From assembly GCF_900114215.1 (NCBI RefSeq), contig NZ_FOSG01000009.1, positions 1-64,000 of the forward strand: 64,000 bases of DNA, read 5' to 3'. The notes beneath the pieces are model-generated. The model was not told the origin of the DNA. It did no database searches and saw only the letters and a program-made list of their open reading frames with translations. Below, one piece after another: positions 45,183 through 53,604 of the stretch (the stretch's first letter is position 1; every line of letters begins with the position of its first letter). The translations under genes and the position numbers were made by a program. Source of the DNA: Streptomyces mangrovi (lineage in GTDB: Bacteria; Actinomycetota; Actinomycetes; Streptomycetales; Streptomycetaceae).

Positions 45183-46060
45183 GTCCGCGCCCCGTCGCCC
45201 GGCCAGGAGGCCGGTATCCGCTCCAGGACACCGCCCGCGAAGACGTCGTACAGCGGCAGCGACTCCAGGTGGACGTATCCGATGTGGCAGTCGCAGACGG
45301 CCAGCGGACAGGGCCTGGGCCGCAGTGCCGCACGCCAGGAGCCGTTGTAGAGGTTGCCCAGCGGGGCCGGGACGAAGTGGCAGCGCCGCACCGTGCCGGC
45401 ACCGTCCACCGAGACCACGGACTCACCGGTGCGGCAGGGGAGCCCTGCACTGCGGTGGGGGTGGCGGCTGTACGGGAAGAGGGGGTCGATCGCCGTCCAC
45501 CGGTCGGCCTCCTCGTCCGTGTAGGTGTGGCCCTCGGCGGCGTTGACCCACAGGTAGACGTGCTCGGGCAGATCGGCACGGAGCCGCCGGGCGTGGTGCA
45601 GATGGCCGGGCAGGCCGACGATTCCGACGCTGTGGCGCACGCCCTTGTCCGCCAGCTCGCGGCACCTGGCCAGGAAACGCCCGTAGGGAGTCTGGCCGGG
45701 ATGGTAGGTGCACCACAGGGCGAGGGTGTCCGCGTCGGCGTCGTCCAGCCAGCCGGTGCGGCAGCTCAGGTTGGTCTGGATCGCCACCCGTGCCACGTGC
45801 GGCAGCCGGCTCAGCCCGGCCAGGGTGTGCCGGTACCACGACCGCACCAGGCCCTCGCCCCACGGGGTGAACAGCACCGAGAGCCGGTCCTCGCGCTGCT
45901 CCGCCACCCAGCCGGCGAAGCGCTCCAACGCCTCCCGGTCGGCGCGCAGCTGCTCGCGGGAGTCGCGCCGCTTGGCGAACGGGCAGTACGGGCAGTCGTA
46001 GTCGCACGAGGCCAGCGGCCCGCGGTAGAGCAGGGTCAGATCCACGGCGGCCTCCGTCAC
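45155..46060 (-). CDS. STM4011-family radical SAM protein
   Basis: 301 residues. The radical SAM cluster motif CDYDCPYC is near residue 24-31. The C-terminal part has extra Cys (CRTGES, RRCHF, CPLAVCDCHIGYVHLES) that could bind a second iron-sulfur cluster. GTG 46060 overlaps the STM4012 stop (GTGA). Last gene of the operon. Radical SAM enzymes start reactions with a 5'-deoxyadenosyl radical; the substrate of this family is not known to me. Confidence 0.88.
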   Translation of the reverse strand: MTEAAVDLTLLYRGPLASCDYDCPYCPFAKRRDSREQLRADREALERFAGWVAEQREDRLSVLFTPWGEGLVRSWYRHTLAGLSRLPHVARVAIQTNLSCRTGWLDDADADTLALWCTYHPGQTPYGRFLARCRELADKGVRHSVGIVGLPGHLHHARRLRADLPEHVYLWVNAAEGHTYTDEEADRWTAIDPLFPYSRHPHRSAGLPCRTGESVVSVDGAGTVRRCHFVPAPLGNLYNGSWRAALRPRPCPLAVCDCHIGYVHLESLPLYDVFAGGVLERIPASWPGDGARTQRLTPTPP

Positions 46061-47523
46061 CTCGGGTCGTACGCGGCCATCGCGGCGCGCACGGACGGGG
46101 AGAACAGGGCCGGGCCGACCGCGTCGGAGTGGGCCAGGCCCTCCGCCGACAGCCGCAGCCGCCCGGGGGCCCCGCCCTCGTCCAGCCAGCCGCGCTCGGC
46201 GAAGCCGGCCAGTTCGGCGGGGAAGTGCTCGGCGGGCGGCGCACCGAACCGGTCCGTGTAGTGCGCCGTCTCCATCCCCTCGGCCTGGAGCAGCGACTGG
46301 AGCAGGTGCCTGCGGCGGGCCTCGTCGTTGTCCATCCACCGGCCGACCTCCGCGTGGGCGAAGGACTCGGCCGGGCGGGAGACGTAGTCGTCGATGATGG
46401 AGCGTATCCGGCGCATCCCCACGGCGTAGTCGAAGGAGTAGTGCAGGGCGGAGGTGTAGGACCGGGCGCCGCAGCCCAGCCCCACCATGCCGTCGGTCTG
46501 GCAGGCGTGGTCGGCCGTGCCCCCGTCCGTCCTTGCGGCGGCCGTCGTCCCGGTGCGGCGGAACATCCGCATCGACACCTGCTCGTAGCCGTGTGCCAGC
46601 AGATGGTCGCGGCCGTGGCGGTACAGGGCCAGCCGCTGCGCGTCCCACCGGGGGTCGGGCACGGCGGGCCCGTCGGAGGCGTCGGACCCGTCGGAGGCGT
46701 CGGACCCTCCGGAGGTGTCGGGGTCCGCGACGGCGCGTCCCAGACCGGTCAGCGGGCGGACGTAGAGCGGGTAGAGGTAGAGCTCCTCCGGCTCCCAGGC
46801 GAGCGCGGCGTCCAGGGAGCGCTGCCAGGTGGCGGTGGTCTGCCCCTCGATCCCGTAGATCAGGTCGATGTTGAGCACCGGGATGCCCGCTTCCCGGACG
46901 CGGCCCAGTGCGGCCTCGACGTCCGAGCGCCGCTGGGGGCGCACCGCGGCCCGTGCCTCGGCGTCGACGAAGCTCTGCACCCCGATGCTCAGCCGTGTGG
47001 TGCCGCGCCCGGCCAGGACGGCCAGCCGGTCGGCGGTGGCGGTCGACGGGGACGCCTCCACCGACAGGGGCACCGCGCGCAGATCCGCTCCCATCCGCTC
47101 CTCGGCGATGTCGCAGAGCCGCTCCAGCTCGGCGGCGGTCAGGAAGGTGGGGGTGCCGCCGCCGAAGGCCGCGGTGGCGAACCGGGCGCCCTCGCCCAGC
47201 GCCTCGCGCACCGGACCCGCCTGCCGCTCCAGCGCGTCGAGGTAGGCGCCGGTCAGCCCGTCGGGCGCGCCGATGCGGGTGAAGAGGTTGCAGAAGCCGC
47301 AGCGCACCTCGCAGAAGGGGATGTGCAGATAGAGCGAGAGCGCGTCGGTCCTCTCCCGCTCCCACAGCCCGCGCAGCGCGGGCCGCTCCGGCAGCCGCCG
47401 GTAGGCCGTCTTGTGCGGATAGGCGTACACATAGCTCTGGTACGGGCTCCGGTGCGGGTCCCGGTGCGGGCCCGGGGCGCCGTCCGGGAACGGAACGGCG
47501 GCGGAAACGGTCGTGGTGCTCAT
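46057..47523 (-). CDS. STM4012-family radical SAM protein (HemW-like)
   Basis: 488 residues. CEVRCGFCNLF near 75-83 is the radical SAM motif; GGGTPTFL, LSIGVQSF and NIDLIYGI are shared with coproporphyrinogen-dehydrogenase-like HemW proteins. A Ser/Asp/Gly repeat (SDASDGSDASDG, near 280) comes from an 18-base tandem repeat at 46669-46722. ATG 47521-47523 overlaps the STM4013 stop (ATGA). HemW homologues bind heme or methylate; this branch is separate. Confidence 0.9.
   Translation of the reverse strand: MSTTTVSAAVPFPDGAPGPHRDPHRSPYQSYVYAYPHKTAYRRLPERPALRGLWERERTDALSLYLHIPFCEVRCGFCNLFTRIGAPDGLTGAYLDALERQAGPVREALGEGARFATAAFGGGTPTFLTAAELERLCDIAEERMGADLRAVPLSVEASPSTATADRLAVLAGRGTTRLSIGVQSFVDAEARAAVRPQRRSDVEAALGRVREAGIPVLNIDLIYGIEGQTTATWQRSLDAALAWEPEELYLYPLYVRPLTGLGRAVADPDTSGGSDASDGSDASDGPAVPDPRWDAQRLALYRHGRDHLLAHGYEQVSMRMFRRTGTTAAARTDGGTADHACQTDGMVGLGCGARSYTSALHYSFDYAVGMRRIRSIIDDYVSRPAESFAHAEVGRWMDNDEARRRHLLQSLLQAEGMETAHYTDRFGAPPAEHFPAELAGFAERGWLDEGGAPGRLRLSAEGLAHSDAVGPALFSPSVRAAMAAYDPR
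46669..46722. repeat. 18-bp repeats in the STM4012-family gene
   Basis: Two identical 18-base units (46669-46686 and 46687-46704) and a third degenerate one, in frame, giving a low-complexity Ser/Asp/Gly loop. Confidence 0.8.
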
Positions 47524-48377
47524 CGCGGCTCGCAGGCGTCGAGGGTGAAATGGGCGTACGGCACCGTCCAGACCACCTCGTGGCCGATCCGGTGGCCGGT
47601 GTGGCCGTCCTCCCCGTAGGCCGTGCCGTGGTCGGAGCAGACGACGGTGAAGCACGGGCGGCGGCTGCTCGCGGCGGCGAACAGGCGCCCGATGTGCCGG
47701 TCCACATAGCGCAGCGCCGCCGCGTGGGTGGCGCGGGAGTCCCCGGCCCCGGCCGTGGCGCCCGGCAGGTGGAACCAGTTGGGCTGGTGCAGCGCCGAGA
47801 CGTTGACGAACAGGAACAGCCGCTTCCCGGCAGGGAGCGCGGCCACCACCTCCTCGGCGCGGGCGACCTGCGCCTCGAAGGAGGTGGGGGAGGCGACGGA
47901 GAACTCCGGCTCCCAGTGGCTCTCGGCGAACAGACCGGGCAGCACCGAACCGAGCGCGCCGCGCTTGTTGAAGAACCCCACGCCTCCGATGCACACCGTG
48001 TGGTAGCCGGCCTGTGCCAGCCCGGTCACCAGATCCGGCGCGTCGAAGACCCAGGTGCCCCCCGCGGTGCTCTCACTGCCCTCGAAGCGGGCCGCGAACA
48101 GCCGCGGATGGGGCCCCGGGGTGGTGGGGGTGGGCAGGAAGCCCGCGAAGAACGCCTGGTGGGAGGCGTAGGTGAAGCTGCCGGGGGAGTGCCTCTCCTC
48201 CCAGCGCCCGTCCGGCAGGTGCCGCGCCAGGTTGGGGATGGCGCCCTCGGCCGCCAGGTCGCGGGCCACGTCGTGGCGCAGGGTGTCCAGGGTGACCAGC
48301 AGCAGGTCGTGGCTGCCGACGATCCGGTTCATGTCCGGGGCACCCGCGCGGGCCCCGGCGTCCTCAGGCCGCCGCAC
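47520..48377 (-). CDS. STM4013-family alkaline-phosphatase-fold hydrolase
   Basis: 285 residues of the sulfatase/phosphodiesterase superfamily. LLLVTLDTLRHDV gives the first metal Asp, FTYASHQAFFAG the likely Thr nucleophile, and SDHGTAYGEDGHTGHRIGHEV the closing Asp/His ligands. GTG 48377 is preferred because GGAGGAGG lies 7 bases upstream; it overlaps the STM4014 3' end by 14 bases. No signal peptide, so cytosolic, unlike most sulfatases. Confidence 0.87.
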   Translation of the reverse strand: MRRPEDAGARAGAPDMNRIVGSHDLLLVTLDTLRHDVARDLAAEGAIPNLARHLPDGRWEERHSPGSFTYASHQAFFAGFLPTPTTPGPHPRLFAARFEGSESTAGGTWVFDAPDLVTGLAQAGYHTVCIGGVGFFNKRGALGSVLPGLFAESHWEPEFSVASPTSFEAQVARAEEVVAALPAGKRLFLFVNVSALHQPNWFHLPGATAGAGDSRATHAAALRYVDRHIGRLFAAASSRRPCFTVVCSDHGTAYGEDGHTGHRIGHEVVWTVPYAHFTLDACEPR

Positions 48378-49584
48378 GATGGACCTCCTCCTGCTCCCCG
48401 GCTCCGCCGGTCACCGGCCGGGCGGCAGCCCGCTCGCCCGGTACCGCACCGCGCAGAACGGCGTCGACCTGGGCCGCGTACGTGTCCAGTCCCTCGGCCC
48501 GGCCGCCGGCCAGCCCGGTCAGCCGGGGCAGCAGGTCGCCGAAGGCGTTGACCTCGCCGACGGCGAAACGACGCCAGCCGGTGGCGGGCAGCAGGTCCAC
48601 ACCGACGCACAGGGTGGCGGGGAAGCAGGCCGCGGCCCGCTCGCACACCTCCAGTACCCGCGCCCAGGGCACTCCGGCCGTCTCCGCCGCGGCGCGGGCC
48701 GCGGCCAGATCGCCGCGGGCGCCGCCGAGGTGGAGGTTGGTCATGGGGGAGCGGCCGGTGCGCACCAGGGCATGGGTCGCCTCCCCGGCCACCACGACCA
48801 CCCGCAGGTCGGCCGCCCTGCCGCGCTGGGAGGCCTTGGGCAGCCAGCGCTCGATGTGCAGGCCGTCCGGCGCCAGGGCGTCGACCACGGCGGCGATTCC
48901 GGACTCGCCGTCGTAGCGCCGCACCCGCAGGGAGTTGAACAGGCTTCCGTCCGGGGCGCGTTCGACGGACGTGGTGGCGCGCCACCGGCCGCGCCCGCCC
49001 GACTCGACGGCCAGCACCCCGGAGGCGGAGGACGCGTGGGCGAGTTTGACGAAGACCCGGCGCATCCCCGTGTCGCGCATCGCCGCGCGCACGTCCTCCC
49101 AGCCCGTCACCGGCGCGGCGCGGGGGCCGGAGGTCGGGGAGGGGGGCACCGGGACACCCGCCCCGGACAGCGCTCCGTGGCACAGTCGCTTGTCGAAGAG
49201 CACCGCCAGATCGTCCGGGCCGTCCAGCAGCGCGCACCCGGCGGACCGGGCGGCCCCGGCGACACGGCGTACGGCCGCCGTGAAGTTCGCGTACCAGCGG
49301 GCCGTGCCCTCCACGCGCGCCGGATCGTCCACCCCGCGCAGCAGACGCTCGACCAGCGGGTCCTCGCCGGGCGAATCGATCCGCACGGTCTCGCCCGCCG
49401 CGAACCGCGCGCCGCCGGTCAGCACCTCGGCCCACGGCAGCACGCGGGGAGCGGGCAGCCCCGCACCGGTGACGGCCGCCGCGAACGACTCCACCCGGCG
49501 GTTTCCGGGGTTGCCGACGACGGCGAACCGCGGCGTCCCGCCGCCGAGGCCGCTGCCGCCGGGATCACTCGGAGACGGCGACAT
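48364..49584 (-). CDS. STM4014-family ATP-grasp-like protein
   Basis: 406 residues with an ATP-grasp-like layout: FVKLAHASSASGV supplies the nucleotide Lys, DLRVVVVAGEATHALVRTGRSP the central strand Arg, and VGVDLLP...VGEVNAFGD the metal Asp/Glu/Asn set. ATP-grasp enzymes join acids to amines through acyl-phosphates. ATG 49582-49584 overlaps the STM4015 3' end by 20 bases. Confidence 0.87.
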   Translation of the reverse strand: MSPSPSDPGGSGLGGGTPRFAVVGNPGNRRVESFAAAVTGAGLPAPRVLPWAEVLTGGARFAAGETVRIDSPGEDPLVERLLRGVDDPARVEGTARWYANFTAAVRRVAGAARSAGCALLDGPDDLAVLFDKRLCHGALSGAGVPVPPSPTSGPRAAPVTGWEDVRAAMRDTGMRRVFVKLAHASSASGVLAVESGGRGRWRATTSVERAPDGSLFNSLRVRRYDGESGIAAVVDALAPDGLHIERWLPKASQRGRAADLRVVVVAGEATHALVRTGRSPMTNLHLGGARGDLAAARAAAETAGVPWARVLEVCERAAACFPATLCVGVDLLPATGWRRFAVGEVNAFGDLLPRLTGLAGGRAEGLDTYAAQVDAVLRGAVPGERAAARPVTGGAGEQEEVHRAAA

Positions 49585-50536
49585 AGCGCCAGACCTCGCC
49601 GCGGTACTCGTCCGGCTCCTCCTGGTCGGAGAGGTCCACATCGACCCCGGCGCTTCCCAGCTCCTCGCGCAGCCGCTCCATCACGGCGTCGCTCAGGAAA
49701 TGGTGGGCGAGGTCGAGCCGTGCCAGGTGGGTGAGAGGCTGCCCGCTCAGCAGTGCCTCGGCACCGCTGTCGGTGAGGGTGCCCATGGACAGATCCAGGG
49801 CGCGCAACCGCGCCACCACGGGCGCTCCGGCCACGGCGGCGGCGATCTCGTCCTGCAGTTCGCTGTTCTTCAGCCCCAGGCCGCGCAGTGCGGGCAGGCG
49901 TTCCCCGGTCAGGATCGGAGCCAGGTCCTCCACGGTGGCGTCGCCCCCGTACTCGCTGACGCCGAGCCACAGTTCGAGTCGGCTCAGCGCGGGCAGGTCG
50001 CTCTCGGCGACCGCGCGCACGACGCCGCCGGGCAGTCCGCCCGCCTCGAACACCAGGGTGCGCAGGTGCTCGTGACGCAGAGGGCGGAGCGTCAGGCCGG
50101 AACCACCGCGCACCCCGAACTCGCGCAGCCGGGGGTAGGCCTCCAGGACCGGGGTGACGTCGGTCTGCTCGATCCAGGAGATCTCCGCCTCCTCCGCCAC
50201 CACATCGCCGATGAACACGGCCTCCAGGGCGGGGAACCGGTCCGCGTTCGAGGCGAGCAGCTCGACGACGAATCCGGAGTCCGATTCGTAGGCCTCGCCC
50301 CACTGTCCGATGATCAGGGCGCGGACGGCCGTGGTGTCCACGGCCGCCAGGAAGCCGCGCCAGACGTCCTCGAAGTCCTCGGCCGGGAAGTCGTCGTCGT
50401 AGGGGTCGTAGGACAGGCGCCAGGCCACGGAGGCGGCCGCGGGCAGGGGGTCCGCCGGGCCGCCGTCCGCGCCGGGCGGCATGTAGGTGTGGGCGGGCAG
50501 GGCGTACAGCTCCTGCAGGTGGTCGACGGTGGTCAT
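49565..50536 (-). CDS. STM4015-family leucine-rich-repeat protein
   Basis: 323 residues, first gene of the operon. The N-terminal 110 residues are acidic and Trp-containing; the rest holds LRR-like units (LREFGVRGGSGLTLRPL, LSRLELWLG, LRGLGLKNSEL, LRALDLSMGTL, LARLDLAHHFL). ATG 50534-50536 with gggag. LRR proteins bind proteins or peptides; it may hold the substrate for the enzymes encoded downstream. Confidence 0.87.
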   Translation of the reverse strand: MTTVDHLQELYALPAHTYMPPGADGGPADPLPAAASVAWRLSYDPYDDDFPAEDFEDVWRGFLAAVDTTAVRALIIGQWGEAYESDSGFVVELLASNADRFPALEAVFIGDVVAEEAEISWIEQTDVTPVLEAYPRLREFGVRGGSGLTLRPLRHEHLRTLVFEAGGLPGGVVRAVAESDLPALSRLELWLGVSEYGGDATVEDLAPILTGERLPALRGLGLKNSELQDEIAAAVAGAPVVARLRALDLSMGTLTDSGAEALLSGQPLTHLARLDLAHHFLSDAVMERLREELGSAGVDVDLSDQEEPDEYRGEVWRYVAVSE

Positions 50537-50701
50537 GAGACTCCCCCGAACGTGTGCCGACAGTACGGAACGTTCTATCAACCGCCGCTGACAGCCCGAT
50601 GTGCGGGCCCGGGCCCTTCGGGGCGCTCTGTCAGACCCCTGTCCTAGCTTTTCTTCCACCGCCGCCGGACGGGCCGGTGCGGACGTCGAGGGGAGAACTC
50701 C
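50537..50701. promoter_or_regulatory. Divergent promoter region of the STM401x operon
   Basis: Separates the STM4015 start from a plus-strand gene pair. Contains ctgacag (50588-50594) and ctgtcag (50628-50634) as a spaced inverted repeat and a gaacgttc palindrome near 50572. The promoters for both sides must be here. Confidence 0.45.
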
Positions 50702-51028
50702 GTGTACCGCCAGGGAGACGTGCTGATCGTGCCGGTGGACGAGGGGGCGGTGCCGGTCACCGCCGCGGAGCAGTCCGGGCTGCCGCGGGACGCCCGGGGG
50801 CGGATGGTGCTGGCCCTGGGCGAGGTCACCGGGCACGCGCACGCCGTGGTGGGACCGGGCAGGCTCGTGCGGGAAGCGGGGCCTTCCGGGCCGCTGCTGC
50901 TCCACCTCCCCGACGGCGGGCGCGTGGTGCACGAGGAGCACGCCGCGATACCGCTGCCCAGAGGCTGGTACCGGGTGGTCCGGCAGCGCGAGTACGTCCC
51001 GGGCGCCGTGCGGATCGTCGCCGACTGA
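50702..51028 (+). CDS. Small hypothetical protein paired with DUF6745
   Basis: 108 residues, beta-rich. Begins YRQGDVLIVPV, with a GHAHAVV and a second VVHEEHAAIPLP segment and the ending RGWYRVVRQREYVPG. I recognise it only as a partner often placed before DUF6745 genes. GTG 50702 behind gaggggag. 41 bases from the next gene. Confidence 0.78.
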   Translation: MYRQGDVLIVPVDEGAVPVTAAEQSGLPRDARGRMVLALGEVTGHAHAVVGPGRLVREAGPSGPLLLHLPDGGRVVHEEHAAIPLPRGWYRVVRQREYVPGAVRIVAD

Positions 51029-51069
51029 GCGTCGTGGGCCGGACGGGAACGAGCGGGGAGAAAGTGGCG

Positions 51070-52122
51070 ATGACGACGGTGACGAACACTCGGACGAGTG
51101 AAACGGCGGACCTGACGGGGGAGACGGAGCGGTGGCGCCGGATCGCGGCACGGACCGGCCCGGCCGACCGGCCCGCCGCGGAGGCCGGGGTGCGTCTGGC
51201 GTACCGCACGGCCGGGCTCGCCGAGCCCGAGCGCATCGTGTGGGCCGGCTCGCCGCGCGCGGCCGTGGCCGCCGTACGAACCCTGCGGGGAGCGGGGCGC
51301 AGCGTACGGCGGGAGGTCCGCACCCTGCCGTGGGCGGCGGAGCGGCAACGGCTGCACGGGAGGCTGGGCCCGGTGGGGTGGGCGGAGCACTGGGCGCGCA
51401 CCGGCGCACCGCTGTGGGACACCACCGGACTCCTGGTGGAGCGGGTACGCACCGGAGTCGTCGAGGAGTCGTCGCCCTCGCCCGCGGACGAGCCCGCGGT
51501 GCGGCTGGCCCTGCTGGACGCGGTACTCGGCCAGCACGACGCACCCTGGCTGGCCGCTCTCGGCGGCGGGGACGGGACCGGTCCGCTGGGAGGGCTTGCG
51601 GCGGTCGCCCGCGCCGCGGGCTGGTGGTGGCCCTACGAGCGGGTGGCGGTCGTCGCGGAGCGCCCGGTGGAGCTCCACCGGGACGAGGCCGGACGGCTCG
51701 ACCGGAGCGACGGCCCCGCACTGCTCTTCCCCGACGGCTTCGCCCTGTACGCCTGGAAGGGCATGCCGGTCCCGGCGGGTTTCCTCGCCGGGCTGGACGC
51801 ACTGACCCCCGAACGCATCCGTGCGGAGGGGAACGCCGAACTGCGCCGCGTGATGCTGGAGCACTACGGTTACGACCGCTACCTGGCCGAGTCCGGCGCC
51901 CGGCCGGTCCACCGGGACCCCACCGGCGTGCTGTGGCGGATCGACCTGGAGGGCGACGAGCCCGTGCTGACGGTCGAGGTGGTCAACTCCACTCCCGAGC
52001 CGGACGGTACGCACCGCACGTACTGGCTGAGGGTGCCGCCGTCCACACGGACCGCCCGTGAGGGCGTCGCCTGGACGTTCGGCCTGCATCCCGACGCGTA
52101 CGAGCCGGAGGTGCAGACCTGA
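51070..52122 (+). CDS. DUF6745-family protein
   Basis: 350 residues. Aromatic-rich central part (WWWPYERVAVVAERP), then GPALLFPDGFALYAWKGMPVP and EHYGYDRYLAESGARPVHRD, typical of DUF6745 in actinomycetes. ATG 51070 has ggggag 9 bases upstream; a GTG at 51064 is an alternative. Function unknown. Divergent from the STM401x operon. Confidence 0.8.
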   Translation: MTTVTNTRTSETADLTGETERWRRIAARTGPADRPAAEAGVRLAYRTAGLAEPERIVWAGSPRAAVAAVRTLRGAGRSVRREVRTLPWAAERQRLHGRLGPVGWAEHWARTGAPLWDTTGLLVERVRTGVVEESSPSPADEPAVRLALLDAVLGQHDAPWLAALGGGDGTGPLGGLAAVARAAGWWWPYERVAVVAERPVELHRDEAGRLDRSDGPALLFPDGFALYAWKGMPVPAGFLAGLDALTPERIRAEGNAELRRVMLEHYGYDRYLAESGARPVHRDPTGVLWRIDLEGDEPVLTVEVVNSTPEPDGTHRTYWLRVPPSTRTAREGVAWTFGLHPDAYEPEVQT

Positions 52123-52370
52123 CGGTCCGCTTCCGGTGGGACGGGAGCCGCCCGGGGACGCACCCTCCGGCGGCCGGCAGGCCCTCGCGGCTCCCGGGGC
52201 CGCACACTTGATTGTTTGTCGGGAAAAGGCTGTTACCTGCGGCGACGCGGGGCGGTTGTTCAACCGAATGTTGGATCAGTTTTGGCATGGACACTTCCTG
52301 AAAGCGCTCCGCGCTGCTACTACGTAGTAGGCGCACCTCCCCCCTCTTCCCTCCACACCCAGGAGACTTC
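52123..52370. promoter_or_regulatory. Upstream region of the SGNH esterase with 14-bp palindrome
   Basis: Holds ctactacgtagtag (52317-52330), a perfect palindrome 41 bases before the esterase ATG, and gaaagcgctccgcgct just before it. The region is AT-richer than its surroundings. Probably the promoter, with the palindrome as operator or 5' leader element. Confidence 0.5.
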
Positions 52371-53177
52371 ATGAAGTTGTCCCGTCTCGCGTCCGTGGCG
52401 GCCACCCTCGCCGCCCTGGTCGGACTCGGACTCGGCGGCGCGGGCGTGGCATCCGCCCAGGAAGCCGCGGCCACCTCCTACGTCGCGCTCGGCGACTCCT
52501 ACTCCTCCGGAGTCGGCGCCGGCAGCTACGACAGTTCCAGCGGATCCTGCAAGCGCAGCACCAAGGCGTATCCGGTGCTGTGGAAGAACGCGAACGCCCC
52601 CGCCTCCTTCCACTTCACCGCCTGCTCCGGCGCCAAGACCGGCGACGTCATCAACAACCAGCTCGGCCCCCTGACGTCGGGCACTACCCTGGTGAGCATC
52701 TCCATCGGCGGCAACGACGCCGGTTTCGCCGACGCCATGACCACCTGTGTCCTGCAGGGCACCAACGCGTGCGTCGCGCGGATCAACGAGGCGCGCACCT
52801 ACATCTCCAACACCCTGCCCGGGAAGCTCGACGCGGTCTACAACGCCATCCGCAGCAAGGCGCCCAACGCCCGGGTCGTCGTCCTCAACTACCCCCGCTT
52901 CTACAAGCTCAACGGCAGCTGCTGGGCGGGACTCAGCGAGACCTCGCGCGCGGCCATCAACGACGCGTCCGACCACCTGAGCGACACCATCGCCAAGCGC
53001 GTCGCCAACCACGGCTTCACCTTCGGCGACGTCCGCGGCAGGTTCACCGGGCACGAGATCTGCTCCGGCGACTCGTGGCTGCACAGCGTCGACTGGCTCA
53101 ACATCACCAACTCGTACCACCCCAAGGCGGCCGGCCAGTCCGGGGGCTACTACCCCGTGATGGAGGGCCTCGCCTGA
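52371..53177 (+). CDS. Secreted SGNH/GDSL esterase-lipase
   Basis: 268 residues. Signal peptide to about residue 29 (ASAQ). Block I GDSYSSG with Ser near 43, the GGND block, and block V SYHPKAAGQ with His near 250 are in place. Six Cys suggest three disulfides, as in Streptomyces extracellular lipases. Hydrolyses esters outside the cell. ATG behind ccaggaga. Confidence 0.93.
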   Translation: MKLSRLASVAATLAALVGLGLGGAGVASAQEAAATSYVALGDSYSSGVGAGSYDSSSGSCKRSTKAYPVLWKNANAPASFHFTACSGAKTGDVINNQLGPLTSGTTLVSISIGGNDAGFADAMTTCVLQGTNACVARINEARTYISNTLPGKLDAVYNAIRSKAPNARVVVLNYPRFYKLNGSCWAGLSETSRAAINDASDHLSDTIAKRVANHGFTFGDVRGRFTGHEICSGDSWLHSVDWLNITNSYHPKAAGQSGGYYPVMEGLA

Positions 53178-53231
53178 TCCACGCCTGATCCACGCCTGAC
53201 ACAACCCGGCCGGAACCCGGCCGGAACGGTG

Positions 53232-53270
53232 GCCGGTGGCCGCCCGCGGAAGCCGCGGGCGGCCACCGGC
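53232..53270 (+). terminator. Terminator after the esterase
   Basis: Perfect 18-base arms (53232-53249 and 53253-53270), three-base loop, 55 bases past the stop. Preceded by short direct repeats (gatccacgcct and aacccggccgg). Confidence 0.8.
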
Positions 53271-53379
53271 GCCGCTCCTTGTTCTCCGGTACGGCGGCGG
53301 AGGCGTGGAACCAGGCGGCCCGTACGTACGTTCTCCCAAGTGAGCGGCGGTCGTACCGTCGCCAAAGGAGGCGTGGAAG

Positions 53380-53565
53380 ATGACCAACCGTGGAAAGGCC
53401 GCCGTCGGCGGTGTGGCGGTGGGGCTGCTGCTGTGGGCGCTGACCGGCAGTTTCCTGATAGCACTGGCGGTGGTGGTCGGTGTGCCGGCGATCGCCTACC
53501 TGGCCCTCGACCCCTCGCAGCGGCGCAGGGTGCGGCGGGTGGGCCGCAAGGAGCTCGGGCGCTGA
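53380..53565 (+). CDS. Small membrane protein
   Basis: 61 residues with one long or two short hydrophobic helices (8-43) and a basic tail (RRRVRRVGRKELGR). aaaggagg lies 8-9 bases before the ATG, a strong ribosome site. No family recognised. Confidence 0.7.
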   Translation: MTNRGKAAVGGVAVGLLLWALTGSFLIALAVVVGVPAIAYLALDPSQRRRVRRVGRKELGR

Positions 53566-53604
53566 CCCGGGCGCGGCCGGCGGCCCGCGCGGACCGGCCG
53601 GAAC

